From: Lampris incognitus
Lineage: Eukaryota > Chordata > Actinopteri > Lampriformes > Lampridae
Length of the DNA stretch: 64,000 nt
Direction of reading: 5' to 3'
Assembly: GCF_029633865.1 (NCBI RefSeq)
Contig: NC_079221.1
Span: 159,001 to 223,000 of the forward strand
Of the stretch, positions 44,542-54,249 are shown piece by piece. The position numbers and the translations under genes were made by a program. The notes beneath the pieces were generated by a model. The model worked only from the letters and a program-made list of their open reading frames with translations, was not told where the DNA came from and searched no databases. The stretch's first letter is position 1. Each line of letters begins with the position of its first letter.

Positions 44542-45690
44542 CCAATATCATAATTAAACCAGCAGATTAAGGCTCTAAAATAGTTATCATGGATCGCCAC
44601 CAATATCTCATGGAAGCCAATAGACAACTTAATAACAACACATACTATAAACCACTGGACTACTCAATTCAACCACCAACCCAAAGCAAACTTAGGACCA
44701 TTATTCAAACATTATATGACAAAAAGTACATCACAGCTAAACAAAAACACTATCTATTCGGACGGTACAATCCACAACCCCGTTATTTTTACCTACTTCC
44801 CAAAATACACAAAGAACCACAAACCTGGACTATCCCCTTTGAGGTCCCGCCCGGAAGACCGATTGTCTCAGATTGCAACAGCGCTACCTACCACATCTCG
44901 CAATACATTGACCACTTTTTGGGTCCCCTCTGCACCCAACACTCCAGTTATATTAAAGATACATATCATTTTATAGAAATCATTGAACCCATGGCAGTCC
45001 CCAACCAATAATACCTCTTCACAATAGACATTGACGTCCTCTATACAAATATCAACACCCAATTAGGACTAAAAATACTCACAAATATATTCAATAGAAA
45101 CCCAGACCGGAACAGACCAGACGAAGAACTTCTACAACTAATAGAACTTTGCCTCAACAATAACGACTTTCTTTTTAATAATCAATATTACCTCCAAGTC
45201 AATGGGACAGCCATGGGCCAGAGATTTGCCCCCTCCTACGCCAAATGCCCCCTACAACCATCCCTCTAACTCAGATATCTGGACGACATTTTTGGTATTT
45301 GGCCCCATGACATCTCACACTTCCCTGAATTTATCAATATTCTTAATAACCACCACCTCTCCATCAAAGTCAAACACACCATAGACTCAGAACAGATCAA
45401 CTTCTTGGACACCACAGTTTTTTCAGGCCATCCAACACAAAACACTACAGACTAAAGTTTACTTCAAACCTATGGCTACACACGCCTTACTCCATAAATC
45501 CAGCTACCACCCCAAACACACCTTCAAAGGAATTATCAAATCACAACTCATCCGCTTCTACCGTATTTGCTCCGACATTACAGACTTTCACACCGCCACC
45601 AAAATTCTATTTCACAGCCTCCGGTCCAGAGGCTATTCCAAACGTTTCCTCCGCTCCATCAAAAACACCACCCTGGCATCTCTCGCTCAT
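44542..45690 (+). pseudogene. PLE reverse transcriptase
   Basis: IVIMDRHQYLMEANRQLNN, FYLLPKIHKEPQTW and PPGRPIVSDCNSATYHISQY are PLE-type finger motifs. DVLYTNI and GTAMGQRFAPSYA follow, then the catalytic RYLDDIFGIWP at about 45273, then KVYFKPMATHALLHKSSYHP and RICSDITDFHTATKILF, the thumb region. It is interrupted by stops (including near 45009 and 45269) and a frame change near 45235. PLE reverse transcriptases are related to telomerase; this one is inactive. Confidence 0.8.
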
Positions 45691-45874
45691 CTTACCCTTC
45701 TTCTGCACTCCAGGTCCCCGGGTCTGGGCCGCCTTGACTTCCTTCCCCCTACCCGAACCAGGGTCTGTATCCCCAGCCTAAACCCCCCCTCCCCCAACCA
45801 CTATCCTTACCCTAACCCTCCCCCACCCACCATGACTAACCTTAACCCCCAAGCCTTACCCTAACCATCCCCTA

Positions 45875-46459
45875 TAGTCCATGGGCCAGAGCCCAAAATT
45901 TCCTATTTCGGTACACTCAAGGTGGCAAAACTTACTTATAATTTTTGAAAGGATCCATGTCTGTAGATGATAGTTTGGTGTGATAACCATTCCTGAGTGG
46001 CAGCTGTATCACAGTTATCAGCTCATGAAGTTAACCACCCCCTAAAGTAAATTGCATTTTAGACGCTGGTGCATATCCTGGTTTAGCCTCATGGTCAGGA
46101 CATTTTTCAATGTTCTATAATATTGTCTTTGGTATCATTTTAAAGGGGACCTTCTTAGCTTTCATTCAAGCCCTGTTGTGGATATTTCTCACAAATATAG
46201 AGGTCACTTGAGCTCTTCAACCCGTCAATAACACACATCTTTCTGCAATGTTCGCCTAAACTATATACTTTCTTTTAGCCCTGTGGCATCTAGGAATATC
46301 AGGGACACAAAACACAAAAACTGGAATACTCACAGGTCTGTAAAGATTCAGGAAATGTATAATATACCCATACTATTTCATTGTGTGAGGTGATTGTGAA
46401 CCTTAAATTAGAAGGGCATTATTACTAAGAAACTAACTAGACCAAAGCCAGTTAGTCCA
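45875..46459 (+). repeat. Left terminal inverted repeat of the Academ-like element
   Basis: Matches the complement of 52663-52116 with scattered changes and one ~25-bp length difference near its inner end (AAGGGCATTATTACTAAG is only on the left). Confidence 0.9.
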
Positions 46460-46605
46460 TGGGTCAGATCAGATATCGATATCACCCAAGGTGACACAAC
46501 TTCACTGGTGCCATTTTATTTGGTACACTAACAGAAGTAAAATAATACATGATAACCTTTCCAAATGAGCAGCTATTTCATTTTTCTTTCAGGAAACCTG
46601 TTTCT
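46457..46605 (+). repeat. Internal diverged copy of the transposon tip
   Basis: TAGTCCATGGGTCAGATC at 46457 repeats the tip TAGTCCATGGGCCAGAGC. The following text stays alignable (TGATAACCTTTCCAAATGAGCAGCT against TGATAACCATTCC...GCAGCT at about 45977-46003). It lies immediately inside the left inverted repeat, in the same orientation, with no partner seen on the right. Confidence 0.6.
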
Positions 46606-47132
46606 GTGCCTCTAACGATTGTGTATTTGCCCAGATTTTTACAAATATAGCATTTCAACACCCCTGGTACTGATTAGCCTAGCTTAAACTCTGGGACAGT
46701 TCTTAGTTGTCCAACAACCAAGGATAACCAGTACTGTGTACTTCCATTCATTGTGCTAAGCTAGGCTAACGTGCAGCCAGATAGCTTTCTACTAAACACA
46801 TATAGAGGAAACTGGTATCTATCTTCTTGTCTCACTCTGGAGAAGATTGTAAGCTAATTTCCCATAATGTTAGCATGTTCTTTTAATGTATATGTTAATA
46901 TGATTAGTTAAAGTGGCTACGAGGAACTTTCATCTTGTGTTGATTTTAGCGGCCTCATGTGGACAAAATACAGCTGTTACATAGCAACTAGGTAATGTAT
47001 CTATTTGTGGCTATGTAAGATAAATAATGGTAATATGACGCTGGTGAAGCAAAGTAAACTTTGTTTTAGTAGTGTTCATACACCGAAGTTACATGTATTT
47101 GTTTGTATGTGGCAGGTGAAAACTGACTGAAT

Positions 47133-48827
47133 ATGGCCACTGGTGAACAAGCAAGTTTTTACCCAATACCAAAGCGCCCACGGGTGGAGTGCATTATCCA
47201 CTGTTCTGATGATACAGATAAGCTGGTTTCACTACAAAGTGTCGACTCATGGAGAACTCTGCTCAGGGCAGCTCAGATACGAAATCATGCACCAGTTTTG
47301 AAACTGGCAAAAGACATTCCTGAGGGACAGATTCCAGCAATCTACTACCACAGAAAGTGTCGCAGTATCTTCACTATGAAGCAAATTCTTGATGGCCTCC
47401 TTGCAAAAGAAAAGAAAAGTTGTGTCTCTGCTGAAGAGAAACAATCTAAGAGAGTAGCTCGACATGCTCCGAGTACATCTAGGACTTATGATGCAGAGTG
47501 CATATTTTGTCAGAAAAACAGCAAATATTCCAAGAGACAGAATACGAGAGAAGTACTGGTGCAGTGTCGAGAACTGCGAGCTGATGCAAAGATCAGGAGT
47601 GCAGCCACAAAGAAAAGGGACAGCAGAATCCTTGCCATTGTGAGTAGAGACCTTGTAGTAGCTGAAGGGCACTACCACATGTCATGCTATAGACTTTACA
47701 CCAAAGAAGAGGTTTCCAAAGGAGAGGTTGCCAGCAATGAAGATGATGATGCTGCAGCCCAGTATGAAGCTGCTGTGAATAAGGCATACAATGAGCTGTT
47801 CCTCTTCATCAGGATGGAGCTTTTTGGCAATCCTCAAGTGATGACAATGACTGATCTCTCTTCTAGACTGGTAGCTTCAATGAACTCCCAAGGCATTGCC
47901 CAAGTCAAGGAATCAACCAAGAAGCACATAAGGCGAAACCTGGAGAGTGAGTTTGCTGGAGCCTTGCAGATATTCCCTGATGAGAAAGGAAAATTCCTCC
48001 TCTATCCCGATAACTTGTCCATGAGGGAACTTGCCAAAGAAAATCAGTCTCTCAAAAGGGAGCTGCAGACCCTGAAAAGTGTCAGTGCACAAGATGTTAT
48101 AGCCAAAGCAGCCATCAAATTGAGAGCAGACATTAAAAGTCAAGATGTTCCTCAAACCTGGCCGCCTGAAGTCAAACCAGAAGCAGAATGTCCTACCATT
48201 CCAGAGTCGCTCATTATCTTCCTGTACTCTCTACTCACAGGCTCAAATGATCCTGATCATGCATCCCAGAGAGTGCAGTGCCTTCTGCAGTCATTTGGCC
48301 ATGACATAGTATATGCAGTGACATGTGGAAATACCAAGCCTTCCAAGCACATTGTTCTGCAATTCAGTGTCAAATCGTTGACAGGAAATGTAGAGTTGAT
48401 AAACATCCTCAACCGACTTGGTCACAGTGTGTCCTATTCACAGATGGAAGAGATCAACACTGCCCTGTGTCTCCAGAAACTCTCATCATCAGGGAGTGGC
48501 ATTGCCCTTCCAGCTAACATCCATCCTGGCATATTCACAACTTTAGCCTGGGACAATATCGACCGTCTTGAAGAAACTGTCAGTGGTGAGGGAACATCTC
48601 ACAGAGTCAATGGGATTGCTGTGCAAGCAAAGCCAGTCAACCCACTTCCTGTCCAACCCATGCCCACTGTTCCCAAAACAAAGAAGAGAAGCATTGATGG
48701 ACCCCCACCAATGTTACCAACTTACAATGCTGGACAACGGGTAGGGCCACCACAAAGCAAAAAGTCAGATGCCGATACTGCAGCCAATACTAAGCTTGCC
48801 AGAGAGAAAACCTTCTTTGGGTCCTAG
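47133..48827 (+). CDS. Academ-like transposase, N-terminal part
   Basis: 564 codons. The ATG at 47133 has an in-frame TGA nine bases upstream, which fixes the start. Residues ~19-77 hold a Cys/His cluster (CIIHC ... YHRKC); residues ~124-193 hold a second one (CIFC ... GHYHMSCYRLY). Such paired clusters look zinc-binding. A charged, possibly coiled-coil stretch (LAKENQSLKRELQTLK, residues ~300-320) follows, then a Pro-rich C-terminal part. The frame ends at 48827; the text ENLLWVLARM in the neighbouring frame shows that the protein continues there through a one-base shift in the A-run near 48807-48811. I know of no experimental function for this family. Confidence 0.75.
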   Translation: MATGEQASFYPIPKRPRVECIIHCSDDTDKLVSLQSVDSWRTLLRAAQIRNHAPVLKLAKDIPEGQIPAIYYHRKCRSIFTMKQILDGLLAKEKKSCVSAEEKQSKRVARHAPSTSRTYDAECIFCQKNSKYSKRQNTREVLVQCRELRADAKIRSAATKKRDSRILAIVSRDLVVAEGHYHMSCYRLYTKEEVSKGEVASNEDDDAAAQYEAAVNKAYNELFLFIRMELFGNPQVMTMTDLSSRLVASMNSQGIAQVKESTKKHIRRNLESEFAGALQIFPDEKGKFLLYPDNLSMRELAKENQSLKRELQTLKSVSAQDVIAKAAIKLRADIKSQDVPQTWPPEVKPEAECPTIPESLIIFLYSLLTGSNDPDHASQRVQCLLQSFGHDIVYAVTCGNTKPSKHIVLQFSVKSLTGNVELINILNRLGHSVSYSQMEEINTALCLQKLSSSGSGIALPANIHPGIFTTLAWDNIDRLEETVSGEGTSHRVNGIAVQAKPVNPLPVQPMPTVPKTKKRSIDGPPPMLPTYNAGQRVGPPQSKKSDADTAANTKLAREKTFFGS

Positions 48828-48832
48828 CACGC

Positions 48833-51808
48833 ATGTCACAACAAGAAGAACAGTCAGTCAGCAGCTGGACAGGCTTCAACATCCTGACTCGAGGAGAGAT
48901 GACGGTCATCCCCGACAATATAGGCTATCTGCCTACCATCAATGCTCCAGCGACACAAATGTCTACTGTCAACGAGGTGCTTAACCAGTCACTGAGCATC
49001 ATGCAGTGCTTAGGCCTGAGGAAGATTGTCTGTGTCTTTGACCAAGCCCTGTATGCGAAGGCTGTCGAGATCACATGGAAACACCATGACAAGTTCCATG
49101 ATATCATCGTTAGGCTTGGGGTATTCCACACCATCTGCACACTGCTGGCAATAATAGGAAAGCGTTTCCAAGATGCTGGACTCAAAGACCTCTGCATTGA
49201 GTCTGGCATGATTGCAGAAGGCTCAATTGCTGGTGTTATGGATGGCCGCAAGTACAACAGGGCAGTGCGACTACACAAGCTCCTGTATGAGGCTCTCATG
49301 CGACTGACCTTGAATGGTTTCCTGTCCTGGTTGGAAGAAACTCACAGGAATGACATGGTTCACCTGAATGAGACACTGAAGACCATTGACAGCCTTGGGA
49401 AAGAAGTCTCACAACATGCTTTGAAGGAGGTCCTCGAGAACAGCTCTTGTACACGCATCATGGATCTATTTGAAGTCTACCGTGAGTTCCTTAGAGGTGG
49501 AAACGGCAGCCTCTCGAACTTCTGGATGTCCTATTTGGACATGGTTGAAATCTTGTTGGGGCTCATCCGAGCATCCAGAGAGGGAGACTGGATGCTACAC
49601 TTGGCTAGCATTCGAGCAATGATCCCATGGTGCGTTGCTTATGACAGGATGAATTATGCACGCTACCTCCCCTACTACTACGCCCAGATGTCTGAGCTGC
49701 CCATCACACACCCAGATGTGTACACAGAATTCATGGAAGGAGGCTTCTCAGTCCAACTGGGCTCCACCAATCCCTTTGGCCGAATCCCTGTTGACCAAGC
49801 TATAGAAGAAACGGTGAACAAAGACACCCAAACAGCTGGAGAGACAAAGGGATTCAGCTTGAAGCCAGGAGCTGTGACCAAATATTATCTCACAGCTGAG
49901 TATAGAAGCATGTACCTCAGACAGCTGAGAGACCTGACAGGTCAAGGCAGGTGCAAATGGTCTCATCCAGATCTACAGAGTCCAAGGATCAAGAGAGATG
50001 AAGCAGATGTCGAGTCTGTCATGGACCTTATGGAGAATAACTGGCTCAATCCTATGTCCCCTGATGAGATTGATTTGGTTAGCCTCTCCACTGGCAACAT
50101 GGCTCCACCTGATGTGACCATAGATCTCTTGAGATCTCTTGAGAAAGGAGAAGAGGCCTACCAAGCATTCCAGCAAACAAGGTTAGATGCAGACCCACCA
50201 CCTGTGAAATTCCACGACAAGATGACCAAGCAAAGTCTGAAAACATTCTCCAATGTCAGCACAAAACAAGCTCATGGAAAGAAAGCGCAGGATGTGGTTC
50301 TGAAGGCAGATAGAAACCTTTTCAGTCACATGATCCTGGTGGCTGAAAGCAGGAAGGTGAATCTGAAGGATGTCCTTGCCTACCCATTGGGCCCACTACC
50401 GTGGGCACTGGCAAATGCTGATGGGTCCTTACGAAAAACAAACAAGGCTGCACTTGCCAGAGAGCTTGAAAAGAATGTATCTCCTGCAGAAGACATCCCA
50501 ATCCCATCTACTTCCATCATTGATGGGATGAGCCTGGTCCAAAAAATGAATGGCAACAACAAAACCTTTGCACAGGTGGCAGAGTCAGCCTTGACCCAGG
50601 TCCTCCATGAGGGAGCACAGAGTGGGAGGATTGATGTTGTTTTTGATGTCTATCACCAGACTTCGATCAAAGATGCTGAACGACTGAACCGGGGTGGAGA
50701 CATCACTCTCCAGTACAAGAATCTTGCAGGGGGACACCACGTCCAGCAGTGGAGAAAATTTCTGTGCAGTTCCTCCAACAAGACCAGTCTCATCAAGTTT
50801 CTGGTGGAAGAGTGGAAACTCCCACGATACAGAGCTATGCTGCATGGCAAGGTGTTGTACATGACCTGTGAGGAAACCTGCTACAAGTTGACAGAAGATG
50901 GGTGTGAGGAAGCAGCAGAACTGCACTCCACACATGAAGAAGCTGACACCCGTCTGCTCCTGCATGCATTGCATGCAGCAAATGCGGGCTCAAAGTCAGT
51001 TATCATCACAGCTGAGGACACTGATGTCATGGTGCTTTGTCTTGGCTTCCAGAAGGACATCACCTGTCCCATCTACCAGAAGTGTGGGACTCAGAACCGC
51101 ACACGGTTTGTCGACATCACCAAACTGGCAAGTTCACTTGGAGACAGCATCTGTGACAGCCTAATTGGCTTACATGCCTTCACAGGCTGCGACACTGTCA
51201 GTGCATTCGCTGGTCGAGGGAAGCTGAATGCCCTGAAGATAGTGAGAAAGCACACTTCCTGCCAAGAGACTTTTAGTCAACTGGGACAGACATGGAATGT
51301 GAGTGATGAGCTGTTCCAGAAAATTGAGCAGTTCACCTGTCGGATGTATGTTGCTAATAGCAGCACTGCTGAGGTGAACAAACTGCGTTACCAGCTCTTC
51401 TGCACCAAAAGGGGAGAGGTTGAGTCCAGCCAGCTGCCACCATGTAGAGACTGTCTCTTTATGCATGTTCAACGAGCCAACTATCAGGCAGCAATATGGA
51501 AGTGCTGTCTGCAGGCTAACCCTGTGGTGCCAAGCCCTACTGAGTATGGATGGACAGACGATGAAGGCAAGCTGGCCATTTACTGGATGCGCTCCCCACC
51601 TGCACCAGATGTGGTCTTGGAAATGCTAACATGCAAGTGTGTGCATTCATGCAAAATGCCAAGCTGCATGTGCCTGTCAAATGGACTTCCATGCACAGAC
51701 ATGCGCAGGTTACAGAGCTGCAGTAACCAAAAACAGCAGGATGGTCCAGAACTGGACTTTGAACTTGGGGAGTCAGATGATGAGAGAAACGAGCAGTTTG
51801 ATGAATGA
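48833..51808 (+). CDS. Academ-like transposase, C-terminal part with PIN/XPG-like nuclease domain
   Basis: 991 codons from the first ATG; open sequence extends slightly upstream to the shift described for the N-terminal part. Early text (KIVCVFDQALYAKAVEI, VMDGRKYNRAVRLHKLLYEAL) is typical of large uncharacterised fish and invertebrate transposon proteins. From residue ~700: HEEADTRLLLHALHAA, IITAEDTDVMVLCLGF and GLHAFTGCDTVSAFAGRGK. The conserved acidic residues and the GCD box resemble PIN/FEN1/XPG nucleases. Near residues ~931-965 is a Cys-rich block (CKCVHSCKMPSCMC). The tail is acidic. The length without any stop over nearly 3 kb argues for a young copy. Confidence 0.75.
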   Translation: MSQQEEQSVSSWTGFNILTRGEMTVIPDNIGYLPTINAPATQMSTVNEVLNQSLSIMQCLGLRKIVCVFDQALYAKAVEITWKHHDKFHDIIVRLGVFHTICTLLAIIGKRFQDAGLKDLCIESGMIAEGSIAGVMDGRKYNRAVRLHKLLYEALMRLTLNGFLSWLEETHRNDMVHLNETLKTIDSLGKEVSQHALKEVLENSSCTRIMDLFEVYREFLRGGNGSLSNFWMSYLDMVEILLGLIRASREGDWMLHLASIRAMIPWCVAYDRMNYARYLPYYYAQMSELPITHPDVYTEFMEGGFSVQLGSTNPFGRIPVDQAIEETVNKDTQTAGETKGFSLKPGAVTKYYLTAEYRSMYLRQLRDLTGQGRCKWSHPDLQSPRIKRDEADVESVMDLMENNWLNPMSPDEIDLVSLSTGNMAPPDVTIDLLRSLEKGEEAYQAFQQTRLDADPPPVKFHDKMTKQSLKTFSNVSTKQAHGKKAQDVVLKADRNLFSHMILVAESRKVNLKDVLAYPLGPLPWALANADGSLRKTNKAALARELEKNVSPAEDIPIPSTSIIDGMSLVQKMNGNNKTFAQVAESALTQVLHEGAQSGRIDVVFDVYHQTSIKDAERLNRGGDITLQYKNLAGGHHVQQWRKFLCSSSNKTSLIKFLVEEWKLPRYRAMLHGKVLYMTCEETCYKLTEDGCEEAAELHSTHEEADTRLLLHALHAANAGSKSVIITAEDTDVMVLCLGFQKDITCPIYQKCGTQNRTRFVDITKLASSLGDSICDSLIGLHAFTGCDTVSAFAGRGKLNALKIVRKHTSCQETFSQLGQTWNVSDELFQKIEQFTCRMYVANSSTAEVNKLRYQLFCTKRGEVESSQLPPCRDCLFMHVQRANYQAAIWKCCLQANPVVPSPTEYGWTDDEGKLAIYWMRSPPAPDVVLEMLTCKCVHSCKMPSCMCLSNGLPCTDMRRLQSCSNQKQQDGPELDFELGESDDERNEQFDE

Positions 51809-52115
51809 CAGTGTGATGATTCTGATGGTATTACTGTGGTAGTAGTCTATTGATGCACAGGATGTTGATTCTGGACTTGGTTACCCAGAGCTTGATAACA
51901 ATAATGTAACCATATTCACATATACCCATTACCCTACCCATTACCATTACATATACCCACTAATGATATGGGATTGCATGTATCATTGACTAAGTATATG
52001 TACATGTCAATGTTGTTTAAAATATTAAAATAGTTCATTACCTCACTATGGTATTCCTTTTTATCATGTATTTTGATTGTGTATTTAAACAAATGTATAG
52101 AGACCAGTTTGTGAC

Positions 52116-52663
52116 CTAACTGGCTTTGGTCTAGTTCTCATTTAAGGCTCACAATCACCTCACACAATGAAATAGTATGGGTATATTATACATTTTCTGA
52201 ATCTTTACAGTCCTGTGAGTATTCCAGTTTTTGTGTTTTCTGTCCCTGATATTCCTAGATGCCACAGGGCTAAAAGAAAGTATATAGTTTAGGCGAAAAT
52301 TGCAGAAAGATGTGTGTTATTGACGGGTTGAAGAGCTCAAGTGACCTCTATATTTGTGAGAAATATCCACAACAGGGCTTGAATGAAAGCTAAGAAGGTC
52401 CCCTTTAAAATGATACCAAAGACAATATTATAGAACATTGAAAAATGTCCTGACCATGAGGCTAAACCAGGATATGCACCAGCGTCTAAAATGCAATTTA
52501 GTTTAGCGGGTGGTTAACTTCATGAGCTGATAACTGTGATACAGCTGCCACTCAGGAATGGTTATCATACCAAAATATCATCTACAGACATGGATCCTTT
52601 CAAAAATTATAAGTAAGTTTTGCCACCTTGAGTGTACCGAAATATCGTCTGGCCCATGGACTA
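52116..52663 (-). repeat. Right terminal inverted repeat of the Academ-like element
   Basis: Inverted partner of 45875-46459. Ends at TCTGGCCCATGGACTA followed by the CTAT duplication. Confidence 0.9.
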
Positions 52664-53385
52664 CTATGCCTAACCCCGACCCCCACTTCCTCCCCTACCT
52701 GAGCCAAGGTTTGTATCCCAAGCCCCACCCCCTTGAGGATGGAGGCGACTCAGACCCACCACACACATACACACATCCAGAATACACCATAACCCACCCT
52801 CACCACCACAACTCATACCCTTTATTTCCACTTTTTCACACAAAATTACAGCATTTCATTGGACAATTAAACACAACTTTGCCATATTAGTCTCAACACC
52901 CAGCTTTTCACAATCATAAAATCATCTCAGCCTACAGAAAAAGCAGGAGCCTTCAATCAATACTCATTAGATCCCAATTTTCTGACCATAGACCCACACC
53001 CCAACTACAATATGGCCACCATTACAAAAATAGAAAATTCATCCAGAATTCACATACCGGCACAGCCTTCCCCACCCTAGGCTCCTTTTCCATCACCACC
53101 ACCAACGTGATATACATCATTACATGCACACTCTGTCACAAACACTACATAGGGGAAACCAAGCACTCCATTCACACTCGCTTATCACAGCACCTCTACA
53201 ATATCAGGCAAGGTCGACTCAACACCCCCCTGGTCAAACATTTCCAACTTCACCCCCCCATTCATCTTATAGTTTCCAGTCTAGAAAGCAACGACCATTG
53301 GACCGTTGGGCAGAGAGGGGGAGCGGAGAGGATTTGGATCCACAAGCTCGGGACCACCGTGCCGAGAGGTCTTAATGATGATTGA
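52664..53385 (+). pseudogene. PLE linker and GIY-YIG endonuclease
   Basis: After the Academ-like element the linker (IISAYRKSRSLQSILIRSQF near 52925) leads into VIYIITCTLCHKHYIGET at 53107 and onward: the GIY-YIG catalytic core with CxxC upstream, then HTRLSQHLYNIRQG. This is the endonuclease that PLEs use for target cleavage. The final open stretch ends with a TGA at 53383-53385, consistent with the natural C-terminus. Linker stops are present (for example near 52888). Confidence 0.8.
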
Positions 53386-54055
53386 CACAGTAGATGGCCA
53401 ACTTGGCCCACCTACTCCTGGTGTGGTTGTCCCTGGGTCTACAGTTTGGCTGCGCTGAGCCCCTTGTCTTGGGATCTTGCATTCACCTTTTCCACAGCCT
53501 TATCCAAATCATGGTACGAAAGGGCAACCCCATATTTATTTATTTATTTATTTATCGGATGAAACAAACTGGATTTCCAACAAAATAAAGTCTTATATTC
53601 TGACCCGGGGTTGCCTTCTCTTCCAGGGATCTGTGCGGCCTTCCTTTTATTCTGGCCCCATTGGACCGCTCCTTCCTATGCCCTTGTGCTCTGTCTGGGG
53701 ATTGAACCCTGGTCCCCGGCGGGAGGGACCACAGCCTTCTCCATCATACCATCCCTCGGATCAGTAGGCCAGTGCTATGTAAATATGAAACCTAAACCCT
53801 AACCCTAGACGGTGTAACCCGATCAGTCTTACGGTCTAATCCGACCAGCCCTGTTCGGCCCTGTCCACATTCACCTCACATTCACTGCCCAGCCCTAGAC
53901 AGTCTAAGCCAACCGGTCTTACCCATATTCACTGTCCAACTGTCCACGTTCGCTCATACTCACCGTCCGGCATTATATCATCCCTCAGACCAGTAGGCCT
54001 ATGCTAAGGAAACCAAACTTAGCCCAGCCCGTGCCACTGATCTGAATCTTGGGGT
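53386..54055. repeat. PLE 3' flank and tRNA-like SINE remnants
   Basis: (TATT)n at about 53534-53556. A tRNA-like B-box region (complement GGGTTCAATCCCC) near 53700 precedes the complement of GGCCTACTGATCCGAGGG near 53750-53770. A CTAAACCCTAACCCTA run lies at about 53792-53808. No gene seen. Confidence 0.4.
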
Positions 54056-54230
54056 TGTGGCGGACACTAGGGGCTAGGCCTCTCACCCAGCAGGACTGTG
54101 AGCTGGGGGCGTGGTTTACGTTCCCGGGCTCGCCGGTGCAGGGTTGTTCCTGCTGCAGTTGGTTTTTGGAGTTGAGGAATAAACATCAAACTTGCCTTGG
54201 TCTCCTGTGTTTTTCCTCATTCCTGCCACA
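54056..54230 (+). repeat. Left LTR of the CsRn1-type Gypsy
   Basis: 175 bp with GAATAAACATC near the 3' side as a likely polyadenylation signal. Partner of 58169-58342. Confidence 0.92.
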
Positions 54231-54231
54231 T

Positions 54232-54243
54232 TGGTGACCCCGA
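54232..54243 (+). other. Primer binding site for tRNA-Trp
   Basis: TGGTGACCCCGA, one base after the LTR, is the complement of the tRNA-Trp 3' end (TCGGGGTCACCA). CsRn1-clade elements are known to prime from tRNA-Trp, which supports the clade call. Confidence 0.8.
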
Positions 54244-54249
54244 ATTGAA

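Larger units (their letters stand above)
45875..52663 (+). mobile_element. Academ-like DNA transposon, near-intact, with long terminal inverted repeats
   Basis: Ends are TAGTCCATGGGCCAGA on the left and its complement on the right. The outer ~550-580 bp are inverted copies of each other at high identity (left 45875 to about 46459; right about 52116-52663). The target duplication is short: CTA (or CTAT) at 45872-45874 and 52664-52666. The element sits in the PLE coding region and carries one transposase in two adjacent frames. Long inverted repeats, 3-4-bp duplication, a Cys/His-rich N-terminus and a C-terminal PIN/XPG-like nuclease block fit the Academ superfamily as I recall it. The superfamily name is inference. 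Confidence 0.75.
39100..53385 (+). mobile_element. Penelope-like element (PLE), split by three insertions
   Basis: Coding text of one element resumes across each inserted element: 39104-39534, 40687-43010, 44542-45874 and 52664-53385 (about 4.8 kb together). Across the hAT it goes from TATIATIVTSATS to NPLALQIATGWAQKRYG. Across the Gypsy it goes from LTHNPN to IIIKPAD. Across the Academ-like element it goes from reverse transcriptase to GIY-YIG endonuclease. It has two coding parts, an N-terminal ORF with an SGNH-like domain and an RT-endonuclease ORF. Stops and shifts show it is inactive. 3' boundary not determined. Confidence 0.8.

Noticed and set aside
47133-51808. Host single-copy gene
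   Set aside because: It lies inside long inverted repeats with a target duplication in a PLE, so it is transposon-borne.
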